DNA of 64,000 nt from Manihot esculenta (lineage: Eukaryota; Streptophyta; Magnoliopsida; Malpighiales; Euphorbiaceae): contig NC_035169.2 of NCBI RefSeq assembly GCF_001659605.2, forward strand, positions 10,186,446-10,250,445, written 5' to 3'. Position 1 is the stretch's first letter, and the number at the start of each line of letters is the position of its first letter. Below are positions 11,554 to 22,941 of this stretch, one piece after another. Under the pieces are notes generated by a model. It was given only the letters and a program-made list of their open reading frames with translations. It searched no databases and was not told where the DNA came from. Made by a program: the position numbers and the translations under genes.

Positions 11554-13047
11554 ATGGCTTCAATGGCCAGCCAACCTCACTTTGTTCTAATCCCACTCAT
11601 GGCTCAGGGTCACATGATCCCTGTAATAGACATGGCTAGGCTCATCGCAGCTCATGGGGTGATTGTGAGCTTGATCACTACGCCTCACAATGCATCAAGA
11701 TTTCAGAAGGTGATTATTAGAGCAAGAGAATCTGCAGGTCTCTCAATTAATCTTGTACAAATCCCATTTCCCTGCCAAGAGGTCGGTCTCCCAATAGGCT
11801 ATGAGAATCTTGACACTCTCCCTTCAAGAGACCTTCTCCAGAAATTCTATCTTGCTCTTGCTAGGCTACAGCAACCTTTAGAAACCATTCTTGAAAAAGC
11901 TACGCCTCCTCCAACCTGCATAATTTCAGACAAGTGCCTTTCTTGGACATCCAAAACTGCTCAGAGGTTCAACATTCCGAGGATTGTTTTTCATGGAATG
12001 TCTTGTTTCTCTCTGTTGAGTGCTCATAATGTAAGACTTCACAATGCTCATCTTTCAGTCTCTTCAGATTCGGAACCTTTCGTGGTGCCTGGAATGCCTC
12101 GCAAGTTTCAGGTAACAAGAGCTCAGCTTCCAGGATCATTTGTTAGTTTACCAGATTTGGATGATGTCCGAAACAAGATGCAAGAAGCTGAATCAACGGC
12201 TTATGGGGTGGTGGTAAATAGCTTCCAAGAGCTCGAACATGGTTGCCCCGAGGCTTACGCGAAGGCGATAAAGAAGAAAATATGGTGCATTGGACCAGTT
12301 TCATTATGCAACAAAGAGAATCTTGACAAGTTCGAGAGAGGAAACAAAGCTTCAATTGATGAGAAACAATGCTTAGAATGGCTAGACTCGCAGAAACCGA
12401 GGTCAGTTATTTATGCTTGTCTTGGTAGCTTGTGTCGGCTAGAACCATCACAATTGATAGAACTAGGTTTGGGCTTGGAAGCATCTAAGAAACCATTTAT
12501 CTGGGTAGCAAAAACTGGTGAGAAAGCTTCTGAACTAGAGGCCTGGTTTATGAAGGAGAAATTTGAAGAGAGAATCAAAGGAAGAGGAATGTTGATCAAA
12601 GGCTGGGCTCCTCAGGTACTCATCTTATCTCACCCAGCAATTGGTGGGTTCTTAACTCACTGTGGTTGGAACTCAACCATCGAAGGTGTCTGTGCTGGAG
12701 TGCCAATGATAACGTGGCCTTTATTCTCTGAGCAATTCTTTAATGAGAAGCTGATTGTGGAGATTTTAAGGATTGGTGTCCGAGTTGGCGTTGAGGTTCC
12801 TGTAAGATGGGGAGAGGAAGAAAAAGTTGGAGTTTTAGTGAAGAAAGAAGAAGTGGAGATGGCTGTGAATGAGTTGATGGATGGAGGAGAAGAAGGCCAA
12901 AAGAGAAGGAAGAGAGCAAGTGAACTTGCAGAAAGGGCAAGCAAATCTATGGAATTTGGTGGATCTTCTCACTTGAATTTGTCATTCTTAATTCAAGATG
13001 TTATCAAACATCAAACTGAAGCAAAAAGTAACTACCAATACCAATGA
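11554..13047 (+). CDS. UDP-glycosyltransferase (family 1, UGT73-like), intact single exon
   Basis: Plant family-1 glycosyltransferases move a sugar, usually from UDP-glucose, to small acceptors in the cytosol. The ORF is 497 residues, normal for the family. The catalytic His is H20 in PLMAQGHMIP and the partner Asp is D126 in IISDKCLSWT. The 44-residue PSPG donor-binding box covers residues 351-394, from WAPQVLILSHP through HCGWNS to FSEQ; its last residue is Gln, usually linked with preference for UDP-glucose. The MAQGHMIPVIDMARL start and single exon suggest the UGT73 group. An in-frame ATG at 11,431 would add 41 residues, but the family begins close to the HFVLIP strand, so 11,554 is preferred. 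The acceptor cannot be read from sequence. There is no partner gene nearby. Confidence 0.93.
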   Translation: MASMASQPHFVLIPLMAQGHMIPVIDMARLIAAHGVIVSLITTPHNASRFQKVIIRARESAGLSINLVQIPFPCQEVGLPIGYENLDTLPSRDLLQKFYLALARLQQPLETILEKATPPPTCIISDKCLSWTSKTAQRFNIPRIVFHGMSCFSLLSAHNVRLHNAHLSVSSDSEPFVVPGMPRKFQVTRAQLPGSFVSLPDLDDVRNKMQEAESTAYGVVVNSFQELEHGCPEAYAKAIKKKIWCIGPVSLCNKENLDKFERGNKASIDEKQCLEWLDSQKPRSVIYACLGSLCRLEPSQLIELGLGLEASKKPFIWVAKTGEKASELEAWFMKEKFEERIKGRGMLIKGWAPQVLILSHPAIGGFLTHCGWNSTIEGVCAGVPMITWPLFSEQFFNEKLIVEILRIGVRVGVEVPVRWGEEEKVGVLVKKEEVEMAVNELMDGGEEGQKRRKRASELAERASKSMEFGGSSHLNLSFLIQDVIKHQTEAKSNYQYQ

Positions 13048-14684
13048 GCTTTAATTTAGAAATATAGAACTTTAGATATCAAAGCTTGAATTTCCATATG
13101 AGAAATTAAAAAGGAAAAAAAAAAAAACCTAAAGAACCCTATCTTTGGGAAGTATATGTCGTTTTATGCTTCGGCTTCTGTGCATTGAACCTGAATGGAA
13201 GCAAGCTTGGTTGTGCTACGAGGGGATTTGTTCTTGTGTAATTTATGATCAACTATGTAATTATCAATGTAAGAGAAGAATGAATTTTGATTTTGCCATC
13301 TCATTTGCTAATCTGATACATAATTCCCACGCTGCTTATAGTGGTATAACACCTGTTATGATTAATGGTAAAATTAATAATTTTATAACTGAATTTGAAA
13401 ATTTTTATAATATTTAAAAGTCATTAATAAAACTTTAAAAAAAAGTCATGAATATTGAAAATTATGTTGACAAAAATATGTTACACATGTTAAATAATAA
13501 AAACATAATAAGAGATTAATGAATTTTGATTTTGGAATATATATATATTTTTTCTATTTGAATCAGATCTAATTTACCTTTAAATAAGAAATAAATTATT
13601 TCTATATTAAATCGATGTGAAATTATGAGTAAATAATGCGACTGAGCTGTATGACGATGCTTGCTTTCTCTCCCTTACCTTGGGTGACCTTTTTCGGTCA
13701 GTTTGTTTTTGTAAAGGCCTGGCCTTGATCTTTACTCCTCATATACTCGTTTGGGCTTGTTCTTCAGCCTGTATGTTTCTTTGTTGGTGGCCGGCAATCG
13801 TGTGGTAAACCATTTTCAAGCAAGATGGTGGCGGCGGTTACAAGTGGTGATAGGTGCATAATGGCATTAGAGTTTTCAATTAATTTGGGCCATTGGCACT
13901 TTTCTGGAATGGTTTGGCTAGGCTTCTTCCTTTCTCAACTTGTATTGTATATTGGGCCTTGAGCTTATTCTTTTTCTATTAATATTTAGACCAAAACACT
14001 AAACACTAACACTCTGTTTTCCTTAACACCTGAGAGTGTTCAGAAATCCTGCATTAATGCATACAATTGCACTTCTTCTAATGCAGTCTAGTGCTTGAAA
14101 GTGTAGTTGTGATTAGACCTGGAGTAGGATAACGCAACAAAACCACGTGGAGGATAGCTTGTCACCACCTTGTGGGATTTTTGGTATAAAATAATATTCT
14201 TATTACACTTTTCAAGATACCCAATTCTGCTGTTAAAAGATCAAATTCTTCTGTTCCATTTCAAGGTGTATGCTGTCATTAGAAGAAGATAACAAATTAA
14301 GGTGGCAATGGGCCAATGGCATATCCCCTGGAAGATGCTAAAACATGAAACCTCCATCTTTTCTTTTCTTTTTCGACTTTCATTTCTCTTTCTTGGTATA
14401 ATTGGCGAGACAACTCATTAGCTTTCATTTTTAACCAAAAGTGACCACACTACTTTCTTATCAAGTCATCTAAACTTTTATTGCCATCCTGACCCAGACA
14501 AAGAAGATAAAACCTATAACAACCAGCACAAGGCTTCATATACAAACCCCCTTGACACCTTCCCCTTATGTGACTCGTTTGCTCACCGGCCGGCCGGCCA
14601 GCCAGCCGGCCACTTCCTGTACTTTCTGAAGAATAAATAAAGGGAGATGGGGTTGGTTATCATCATCCAGAAGTTTGTTTGGCA
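13048..14684. other. Intergenic region, includes the glycosyltransferase 3' UTR
   Basis: The first 200-300 bases are probably 3' UTR; short ORFs there look like chance. From 13,640 to 14,580 the base composition is more balanced, but no open frame or recognisable motif is seen. At 14,585-14,612 there is a GC block of repeated CCGGCC/CCAGCC words, next to AATAAATAAAG near 14,632. Confidence 0.4.
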
Positions 14685-14876
14685 ATGTCAACCTCTTTAA
14701 TGTTTCCTGCAATTCTCTCCATCGAGAATTGTGGAAATAATGAGAGGTTTACGTTGAAGAATGAAGCTGAATCGCCTTCTCAAAGGGCGGTTTCTCTTAT
14801 AGGGCAACTTCAATCCTTTGGCATTTTCTGCTCCTCTCTGCTGCAAAATCTCTCTTGGCTATATAGCTTCAAGTGA
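14685..14876 (+). CDS. Possible small protein or first exon, unrecognised
   Basis: A 63-codon ORF beginning MSTSLMFPAILSIENCGNN and ending NLSWLYSFK. It follows a GC block and an AATAAATAAAG stretch. The ORF end overlaps CTTCAAGTGAGT, which matches a plant splice donor, so this could be a first exon ending near 14,870. I find no convincing next exon. No family is recognised. Chance is quite possible at this length. Confidence 0.25.
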   Translation: MSTSLMFPAILSIENCGNNERFTLKNEAESPSQRAVSLIGQLQSFGIFCSSLLQNLSWLYSFK

Positions 14877-14879
14877 GTT

Positions 14880-15387
14880 GGGCTATGGAGAGGAAAACGA
14901 GTCAGACTGTAAACTGTGTTGGTTTGGTTTTTGGCTAAACTTTTATGGTAATAAATTTGCTATTTCTTTCTTGATTTACATCTTTTTAGTTAAAATTTTA
15001 ACTATAATAATCATATTCTTCCTTTCTTCTCTCATTAATGGAAAGCTCAATTCCAAATATTTCTCATTTTTCATTTAAAAAAATTTTTAATGCTAGAACT
15101 AATAGTATATAATTAATTTAAAATTAAAGAATTTATCTAATTATCTATTATATAATATCATTTTGGCGTATATCTATAGATACACTGAGACAATTTTTTT
15201 TTTTTTAAGCAAAGAAAACAATGGATGTAGATATTTTTGTGTATTTTTCCTCCTATAATCCACATTCCAAAAATTTTATGGATCCTTAATCTCAGCCCAT
15301 CTGACTTTGACTCATTTGTGTTGGGCCTTTACGGTCCATTTACAGCATTTGGGCTGCTTTAGTAGGCCATTACATAAGTTTGATAAA
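14880..15387. other. Spacer, no gene seen
   Basis: AT-rich sequence with a short less biased patch near 15,290-15,370. No open frame longer than chance and no repeat ends were found. Confidence 0.4.
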
Positions 15388-15398
15388 TATTTTTTTTG

Positions 15399-16453
15399 GA
15401 AAAATTACTTTTTAGTCTCTGAGTTATAGCATAATTAATATATTCATCCCTCTATTTTTAGAACTCAACACTTTCGTCCATGAGATTTAATTCCATCAAA
15501 ATTAGAGCTACCTCCGTAAAAAATGCCGTTAGTGATAGGAAAAATGACCGAATTACCCTTTCTAGAATCCAATACTTTAGTCCCTGAAATTTAATTCCTA
15601 CAAATTTATAGGTCTCTCTCTCAAAGAATTAAAGCAAAAAATACATTTTTATCTCTAAGATATTACATAATTAACATATTTGTCCTTCTATTTTTTTGAA
15701 TTCAACATTTTAGTCTCTAAAATTTAATTTCGTCAAAATTCAAGAAAGAAAATCTCAAACTCAATCTCCATAAACAAATAAAAATTTTAATAAATTTAAG
15801 ATTCAAATTCAGCAAAAATAATAAAAATCAAAATATATAAAATTTAAATTATTAAAAATAAAAGGTTAAAACTCAATATAAATATTTTTTGTGATACTAT
15901 TCGTCGTCGATCACTGGTCGCCATTTTAAAAATTTATTAAAATGTCCCTGATATTTTAAAAAATTTACTAGTTAGTCTTTCCGTTAATTTTAGTCGTTAA
16001 TATTATAAAAAATTCTAAAATTTTTATGATATGGAGTGACTAATTAGTAAATTTTTTAATAATTTGAGGGACTAATTAATTTTTTTTTCTAAACTATAGA
16101 GATTAAATAGTAAAATATTTAGTGATAAATTAATAGAGAAACTAACTAGTAGACTTTTTAAAATGTTAGGGACATTTTAATATATTTTTCAAAATTGAGA
16201 GACTAAATAACGAGTTTTTCCATATTATAGGGATTAAATAGTATTTTTTTCATTTTATTATTGATAAGGGTATTTTTGTGATTATATTTATTTTCTTTTC
16301 TTTAACCAGGCGAAAATCATTTACTTAATAGAAATTTTTGACGGAGAGATCTTAAATTTTGATGGAATTAAATCTCAAGGAATAAAAGTGTTAATTCTAA
16401 AAATAGAGAGACAAATCCGTTAATTACGCTATACCTCTAAAAATAATTTTTTC
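15399..16453. mobile_element. Mutator-like MITE with long terminal inverted repeats
   Basis: About 1,055 bp without coding capacity. The first 120 bases (GAAAAATTACTTTTTAGTCT, then CTATTTTTAGAA, GAGATTTAATTCCATCAAAA) recur in reverse complement at the right end (about 16,335-16,453). Flanks resemble a 10-11-bp duplication: TAT(T)nG on the left (15,388-15,398) and TATTTCTTTG on the right (16,454-16,463), differing by one substitution and T-run slippage. Long inverted repeats with a 9-11-bp duplication suggest a Mutator-type origin. The T-run makes the duplication call uncertain. Confidence 0.6.
15930..16195. repeat. Inner inverted repeat inside the Mutator-like MITE
   Basis: The left arm contains ATTAAAATGTCCCTGATATT and TACTAGTTAGTCTTTCCGTT. 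The right arm, reversed, contains ATTAAAATGTCCCTAACATT and TACTAGTTAGTTTCTCTATT. The arms are about 50-60 bp and enclose roughly 150 bp. This looks like a second MITE sitting inside the first, but no clean duplication was identified. Confidence 0.55.
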
Positions 16454-16987
16454 TATTTCTTTGTTTTGTTTTGTCAATTTTTTTTTAATTAAAATAACTT
16501 AAATTTTTAAAATTAAAATTACATTAAATTAAAAAGAAAACTAAACCAAACTTATTTCGATCTGTACTGCATACAGCTGTCCCTATCGATTAAAATCGTG
16601 TAGAGCGAAGAAATCCAAATTTTATTTAAAGAGAGCAATTAATTTCATTTTTGCCTTTTTATTGGAGGGAATGAGTGTTTAGCGTTTTTCTTAAGGAAAA
16701 CGTTTGCAATAATAAATTGAGAATAACATTATTATTTTAATTTTATTTTTTAGTGAATTGCAAAACTATTACATTAAAAATGTAAATATTTCATAATGTA
16801 AAATTTATCGAACAATTTTACACTAAAAATAGCATTATTGATTCTATTTGATATTAATACCGTTTTTTAATGTAAAAAATGTTGCACTCATTAATAATAA
16901 TAACAATAATACTATAATTTATTACATCATAATACAAAATTAATAATTAAATAATTGTATTTAATAAATTTAAAGAAATATACCGTT
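16454..16987. other. Spacer, no gene seen
   Basis: AT-rich, with several TGTAAAA/ATTACATTAAAAA words near 16,760-16,930 that may be MITE debris. It ends at GTACT (16,988-16,992), the probable target-site duplication of the next element. Confidence 0.4.
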
Positions 16988-16992
16988 GTACT

Positions 16993-17432
16993 TGATGACG
17001 GTCGGACTTTGAGCACTTAAATCTTGGCTAAGTTCGCGCTAGAAAGACTGGACTTTAGTTCTATTAGGATTCAATTCATGGGCCTATTCCTTATATAAGT
17101 TCAAGATTTGCCCCGATAAGTTGGACTGGGCGTGACTCTGCACGTGGGCGAACCTGACCTCGGATATCCGTTAGTCTACGGGACAACAAACCTATAATAT
17201 CCGGGATCGTGTTCAAGTGGCGTCGGATAGAATTAAATGGCCGTCTGACTGTAAAAAATGACGCAATACATCCGTACGTACGGTCAGCATGATTATGACA
17301 AGAATGTACAAGTAGAGGACGGCGGTTACGTCGGGCAAAAGAGAAAAGGAATAAAAGGAAATAAGGGGAGAGACAAACCAAGATTACCAAAATATACCAA
17401 GAGTCTGACCCCTGATTGGATCTCAGACATCA
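16993..17432 (+). repeat. 5' LTR of the Tat-type element
   Basis: 440 bp, TGATGACGGTCGG to CTCAGACATCA. Shared with the 3' LTR are the CATCCGTACGTACGG block, GAATTAAATGGCCG and the CTGATTGGATCT end. Confidence 0.85.
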
Positions 17433-17450
17433 ATTGGTGCCGTTTGTAAA
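17433..17450 (+). other. Probable primer binding site
   Basis: ATTGGTGCCGTTTGTAAA directly follows the LTR. The related copy has ATTGACACCGTCTGTGGGG at the same place (59,459). Position and conservation fit a primer site; I cannot name the tRNA with confidence. Confidence 0.5.
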
Positions 17451-17879
17451 GACAAATGAGATCTTATCATCACTGGAGTTCTCATCTTCATTTCACCTAC
17501 TGAGATCCACATAGCAATCACAACGAAAACTAAACCCAAAACACCCCAAACAACCTGAGTTCAATTCAGAAAGGTCCACAGTTCTCATTTTCTAACCCAA
17601 CCGCCCCAGCAAATCAGCCATCCATGTTGTTTAACCCTTCACCAAGCTTAGCCGAGACCATGCCCCGAACTATCCTATCTGACCAAGAAAAGTATGGCTC
17701 TCCAATTACAGAACACTGCCCACTGGCTAGGCCAAATGTTACAGCAAAGAGAGCTTAATGCCCCCATTGAGCATACCACCTGTAGCCGAGGGGCTCAACA
17801 CCAATGATCCTTAATCCACATTGAACTATCAAATCCCTCAATAGAGCAATAGAAGGACAGACGATGGAGACGAAGAAGC

Positions 17880-18790
17880 CTGTCATAGAAATGAGCTGAC
17901 GGCCCGAACTAGAGGCAGGATAGAGAGGGACCTTATCGAGAATGATAGGGTTGAGAGCTACTTTTTCGAACCAGCAGAAAGGTTAGAGAGTGAAGAGTTA
18001 GAAAGAAACTGCCGCCTGGAGAAGAGGCCCAAAAGGGAAGACGCAGACATAGACGTAGACCAAAAGCTAGAAAGATTGAAAGAGCAACTACTGATAGAGT
18101 TGGGAGCATGAGGCAACAACAGTCCCTTATTGCCAAGCTTATTGCCGTTTGTAAAATGGGTTCAATAGGAAACCATACCAAAGAAGTTCATGATGCCAAC
18201 TATGGCAGCTTATGACGGGATGGAAAACCTCCGAGAGCACGTCTTGAACTACAAGACATTCATAGAGTTGCAGACTCATTTGAGCGCCCTAATGTGTAAG
18301 GTCTTTCCTACCACCTTAATAAGACTAGCTCGGGCATGGTTTAACAGCTTAGAGTCGGGGAGCATCAAGAACTTTATAGACTTGGTCAGTGTGTTCATCA
18401 GCAGATTCATTGTTGGAGTTCCTCTGGAAAGAAAAATGAGCTACTTAAAAACTGTGCAGTAGAGGAGGAATGAATCCTTGAAAGAGTATGTGGCCAGATT
18501 CAACTTTGAAGCTTTGCAGATATCCGAGCTAGATGAGGGAAGGGTGGTAGGAGCCATGTAGAAGGGCAAAACCTCCCCGGAGTTCTTTGGATCATTGTGC
18601 AGGAAGCCCCCTACTACCCTGTCAGAGCTGATGAAAAGGGCAAAGAAATATATAAAGAAGGACGACGCCTTGATGACTAGCTGATTTATCAGGGATGATA
18701 GAGAAAAGAGGCAGGGTTGGGAGAACAAGAGACAAGACAGGTCAGAGAGGAGACATGATCGAGGACTGGAGGCATTGAATAAACATCGCT
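17880..18790 (+). pseudogene. Tat-type gag (capsid), broken
   Basis: Gag forms the particle that packages the element's RNA. Readable blocks are KLERLKEQLLIELGA, then HVLNYKTFIELQTHL, MCKVFPTTLIRLARAWFNSL (about 18,290-18,355), an LKEYVARFNFEALQI block and GSLCRKPPTTLSELMKRAKK. In-frame stops interrupt it at several places, for example after LKTVQ near 18,461. A degenerate zinc-knuckle-like stretch follows around 18,940-19,060. The copy at 59,952-61,177 is better preserved. Confidence 0.7.
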
Positions 18791-19299
18791 AAGAAAGAAA
18801 GGAACAGAGACCTTATTAACCCCAACTCCCTACTCAAGTCACTCCTCTAAACGTGTCCAGAGTCGAAGTGCTTATAGTAGTCTAGGATAAAGATTTTTTG
18901 TAATGGCTCAAGCACATGAAAAGCAAAGGCAAGCAGGAGGGACCTGGATAAATATTGCCAATGGCACAAAACACACAGCCATGAAACAAACAGCTGCTAT
19001 TAGTTAATAAACAAAATAGAGAGGCTGATTAAGAGAGACCATCTTCAGAATTTTATGAAGAATCTAGAAGGCTAGAGGCAACAACAAGGTGTGGTTGGAG
19101 AAAGGCCCAGGAGACAGATCGGAGCACCAATAAATGACGGCTCTAGTGGAAAAATCAACATGATTGTAGGAGGGACTAGAGGCCGTATGAGTAAGAGGGG
19201 GAAGAAGAGAGGTAGAAATGAAAATGAAAGCAATGCAGAGGTGATGCAAGTCGCTAAGCACTCCCAAATAACCATCTCCTTTTCCCAAGAGGATGCATA

Positions 19300-20650
19300 G
19301 GGGGTGCAGATGCCCCATGATGATGCATTGGTCATCGAAGTAGTCATCCATAATTTTAAGGTTCATAAAGTACTAGTGGACGACGGCAGCAAGATGAATC
19401 TATTACCTTACCGGGTCTTTCATCAGATAAAAATACCCTAAGAATAGCTCGTTAGGGACCAAGCCTCAGTCAAAGGACAGGGGGAATCCCGATAGCGGTG
19501 GAAGGAAAAGTAAAACTAGCCCTCACTCTAGGGGAGCCTCCCCTATCACGGACTCACTATGCCATATTCCTAGTAGTGAAGTTACCCCTAAGCTATAATG
19601 CTATCTTGGAAGACCAATACTATATGATTTTAAAGCAGTGACCAACATTCGGTATTTGACCATAAAGTTCCCAATGGAGGCTAAAGTTGTAGTTGTCCGC
19701 GGAAGGCAAGAGGAGGCCAAAGCAGTATACCTAGCCGCAGTATGGGAACAATGCACCCAGCCAGATGAGGTAAACCCTAAAGTTATGGAAGTTAGAGACG
19801 AGAGAAAGGAGGCTAGGACTAGACCAATTCACAAGCTGGAGACTTTCTCACTATTCAGAAAAGAAGCCTAGGTATTCAACATCAATTCAAGCCTGGAAGA
19901 AGGCTAGAATAAAGCTGCAAAAGCCTTGATCAGGGGGCATGCCTCGAGCTTTGCCTAAAAACCCTCGAATATACCAGAGATCGATCCCGAGATGATGAAT
20001 CATAAGCTAAACGTCTTCCCTGATGCCAAGCCAGTGAAACAGAAGAAGAGAGCTTTTGGGAAAGAGAAGCACTGGCTACGAGGAAGGAGGTGGAGAAATT
20101 AGAAGAGGCCGAATTTATTAGGAAAGTAATGTACTCACAGTGGTTAGCTAACCCTGTGTTAGTAAAAAAGGCAAATAAGAAGTATAGGATGCATATAGAC
20201 TTCTTCGACCTAAACCAGGCTTGTCTAAAAGATTGTTATCCCCTCCCTGATATTAATAAAATAGTCGATTCTACGGCCGGTTTTGATTACTTATCATCTC
20301 TGGATGCTATGTTAGGATATCACTAAATTCCCATGGATAACTCAGATTACAAAAATACCTCCTTTATAACTGAAGATGGGACATATCACTATAAGAATAT
20401 GCCTTTTGGGTTGAAAAACACCGAAGCAACATACCAGTGACTGATGAATAAAATCTTCAAAGACCAGATAGGGAGAAACATAGAGGTATACATCGATGAC
20501 ATGGTAGTTAAAAGCTGAATCTTCTAGCAACATCTGACTGACCTAAAAGAAGTCTTCTGGGTATTGTAGTAGTACATAATGAGATTGAATCCTACAAAGT
20601 GTGTTTTTTTCATCAGAGGAAAATTTTTGGGCTACATGGTCAGTGGAAAA
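19300..20650 (+). pseudogene. Tat-type protease and reverse transcriptase, broken
   Basis: The protease-like segment reads PHDDALVIEVVIHNFKVH, then VLVDDGSKMNLLPYRVF (about 19,311-19,420), with DDGS at the active-site position. The reverse transcriptase starts near EKLEEAEFIRKVMYSQWLAN (20,090), continues through LNQACLKDCYPLPDI and MPFGLKNTEATYQ, and reaches the YIDDMVVKS catalytic box (about 20,490-20,516). Several in-frame stops are present. The solo LTR interrupts the frame shortly after YIDD, at 20,651. Confidence 0.75.
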
Positions 20651-22941
20651 TGTAACGACCCGAAAATCGGACCGCTACCGGCGCTAGGATCCGGGTCGAC
20701 TTAAGGCCGCCGGGACCCGTAGCAAGCCTAACATGCATCCTGTGAACCTGCTTAATCCCATACATGATCAACAACATACATAAAAATTAAAATTTTTCTT
20801 TCCATTCATATGCCAACTCAACCTGTGCATGCACTATAACATAACCATAACATTGATCCCTCAGTGGGATCTCATCAGTGCCCCCAAATGGGTGACATAA
20901 CATATGTCGAGTTGGTTTACATAAACATCATAACATCTCTAAGATCATGTATTAAAAGGGATAACGACATTCTATGGTCAAGCACACCTCTAATAATCCA
21001 TAAACATCATTACATAACTATACTGTACTATTACATTACATCATACTACGATTTGTCATGTCCACATTCTAACTATTACACAAACAAGCTTTACTCTAAC
21101 CGACCTCCTCTTCTATCCTGTACCTGCAAGCCTGGGGGTAAAAGGGAGAGGGGTGAGCTAAAAGCCCAGTGAGTTGAACTATAAAACATAATAACACTAT
21201 GCTCCAATGAAATGCATCATAACACAGACAATTCACATAAGGGTTGGGTGAACTTGTCACCAACTAGTCCAAGCTAACTCTGTGCCAGGCCGTAGCATGG
21301 GGTCCTGGTCTTCCTGTCATAACATACATTACTTACCATTTGCCCCAGGGCCTCCTCCGGGCTCCTGGTCTTCGAGTCCCATAACCGTGCCAGGCCGTAG
21401 AATGGGGTCCTGGTATTTCCTTACATAGTGCCAGGCCGTAGAATGGGGTCCTGGTCTTCCTGTCATGGACTAATTGGGTCATCCAATATTCACCCACATC
21501 AACAACAATCGATGCAATGCGGCATATTCGTGGAAACTAATGCAATCATCCTATTGCATAATCATGATGCATGAAACATGATAAAACATTTAATTTAAAA
21601 GATTAAGTTTAATTCCACTCACCTCTGGCTGACACTGACAACACCGAAGCAGCTGAACTCACTGCTGGGGTCCTCGGTTCCTCAGGTCTGAACCTACACA
21701 GGTGGACTCAAATGAGGGACCAAACATACTAGAACATATCTCTAAACTACTCCCCAAAAACCCCTTAAAACATCCTGAAACAACCATACAAAAACATGCA
21801 AGGAAGGCCTGGACAGGGCACTTTCGACGGCCGAAAGTCCCTCCAGAGCCGAAAGTCAGGCAGGTTCGGCGGCACCTTCGGCGGCCGAAACTCCCAGACA
21901 GAGACGAAACTCATGCATGTTCGGCGGCACCTTCGGCGGCCGAAACTGCCAGACAGAGACGAAAGTCTCCTTTCGGGGGCAAGCTTCGGCAGTCGAAAGG
22001 CTGCCTCCCCAGCCATATTCGGCGGCCGAAAGTCCTTCGGCTGCCGAACCTGGTTTCTGCCAAAGGGCAGAAACTTGGCTCCCTATGCACATTTCGCCTC
22101 CAAACCTTTCCAACATGCATCAAACCTATTCTACAACACACAAACACGAGCATACATGTTCCTAGGGGCCTCAAACCATCATAAACCCCATCTACAACAC
22201 ATCAAGAAACTCACATTGTTCATGAACATACATTTATACCCATAAACTCCAAAAGCATAACCATAACCTAAACATGCATTCTAACCCATAGATCTACTTA
22301 AAACTTACTTAAAACATGCAATGAGCTTAAGATCGGCTCTTACCTCTTGAAGATCGAGAGGGAGACGTCCTAAACTCAAAGTTGGGAGAGATTGGGTTCT
22401 TGAACCTCCAAGCTCCAAAACTTTGCTCAAATGCTCAAATCTTCAAAATAAAGTTAAAACAAATGAAAACCTTGAAAGATCTAGAGGAAAGATGCCCAAA
22501 GATGGGTGAGGGGCGGCGGAGACTCACCTTGGCCGAAAATGGGGAAAAAGCTCGCCCGTTTTCGGCTAAGGGACCCTTTTATAGTGGCTGGCCAGACCAC
22601 ATTCGGGGGCCGAATGTGCCTCCGCATGTATGCCATGTTCGGCGGCCGAACTTGGGGTTCGGCGGCCGAACCTGGACTTCCCTCACTTATGCTTTCGGGG
22701 GCCTAAAGCACACCCGCAACGCATGCATGTTCGGCGGCCGAACTTAAGGTTCGGCAGCCGAACCTGAGTTTTCCTCCAATGCTATTTTCATGCAAAAAAC
22801 TCATTTTCTTTCATGCTTAAAACATAAAACACATTAAAACATTTTTATAAAAACATGGTTTTACCCTACTAGAGGCTTCCGACATCCGAGATTCCACCAG
22901 ACGGTAGGAATTTCGATACCGGAGTCTAGCCGGGTATTACA
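20651..22941 (-). mobile_element. Solo LTR of the long-LTR Ty3/gypsy family, inside reverse transcriptase
   Basis: 2,291 bp, TGTAACGACCCG to GGGTATTACA, with exact 5-bp flanks GAAAA (20,646-20,650 and 22,942-22,946). It shares the promoter core, palindromes and splice donor of its relatives and has its own expansion of GTGCCAGGCCGTAGAATGGG units around 21,280-21,460. Removing it rejoins the host element's pol. Confidence 0.92.

Noticed and set aside
13145..13417. 90-codon ORF after the glycosyltransferase
   Set aside because: It lies in the expected 3' UTR, lacks a plausible start and matches no pattern I know.
17091..17390. ORFs over the Tat-type LTRs (17,091-17,449; 2,914-3,301)
   Set aside because: They lie entirely inside LTRs and are not kept between copies.
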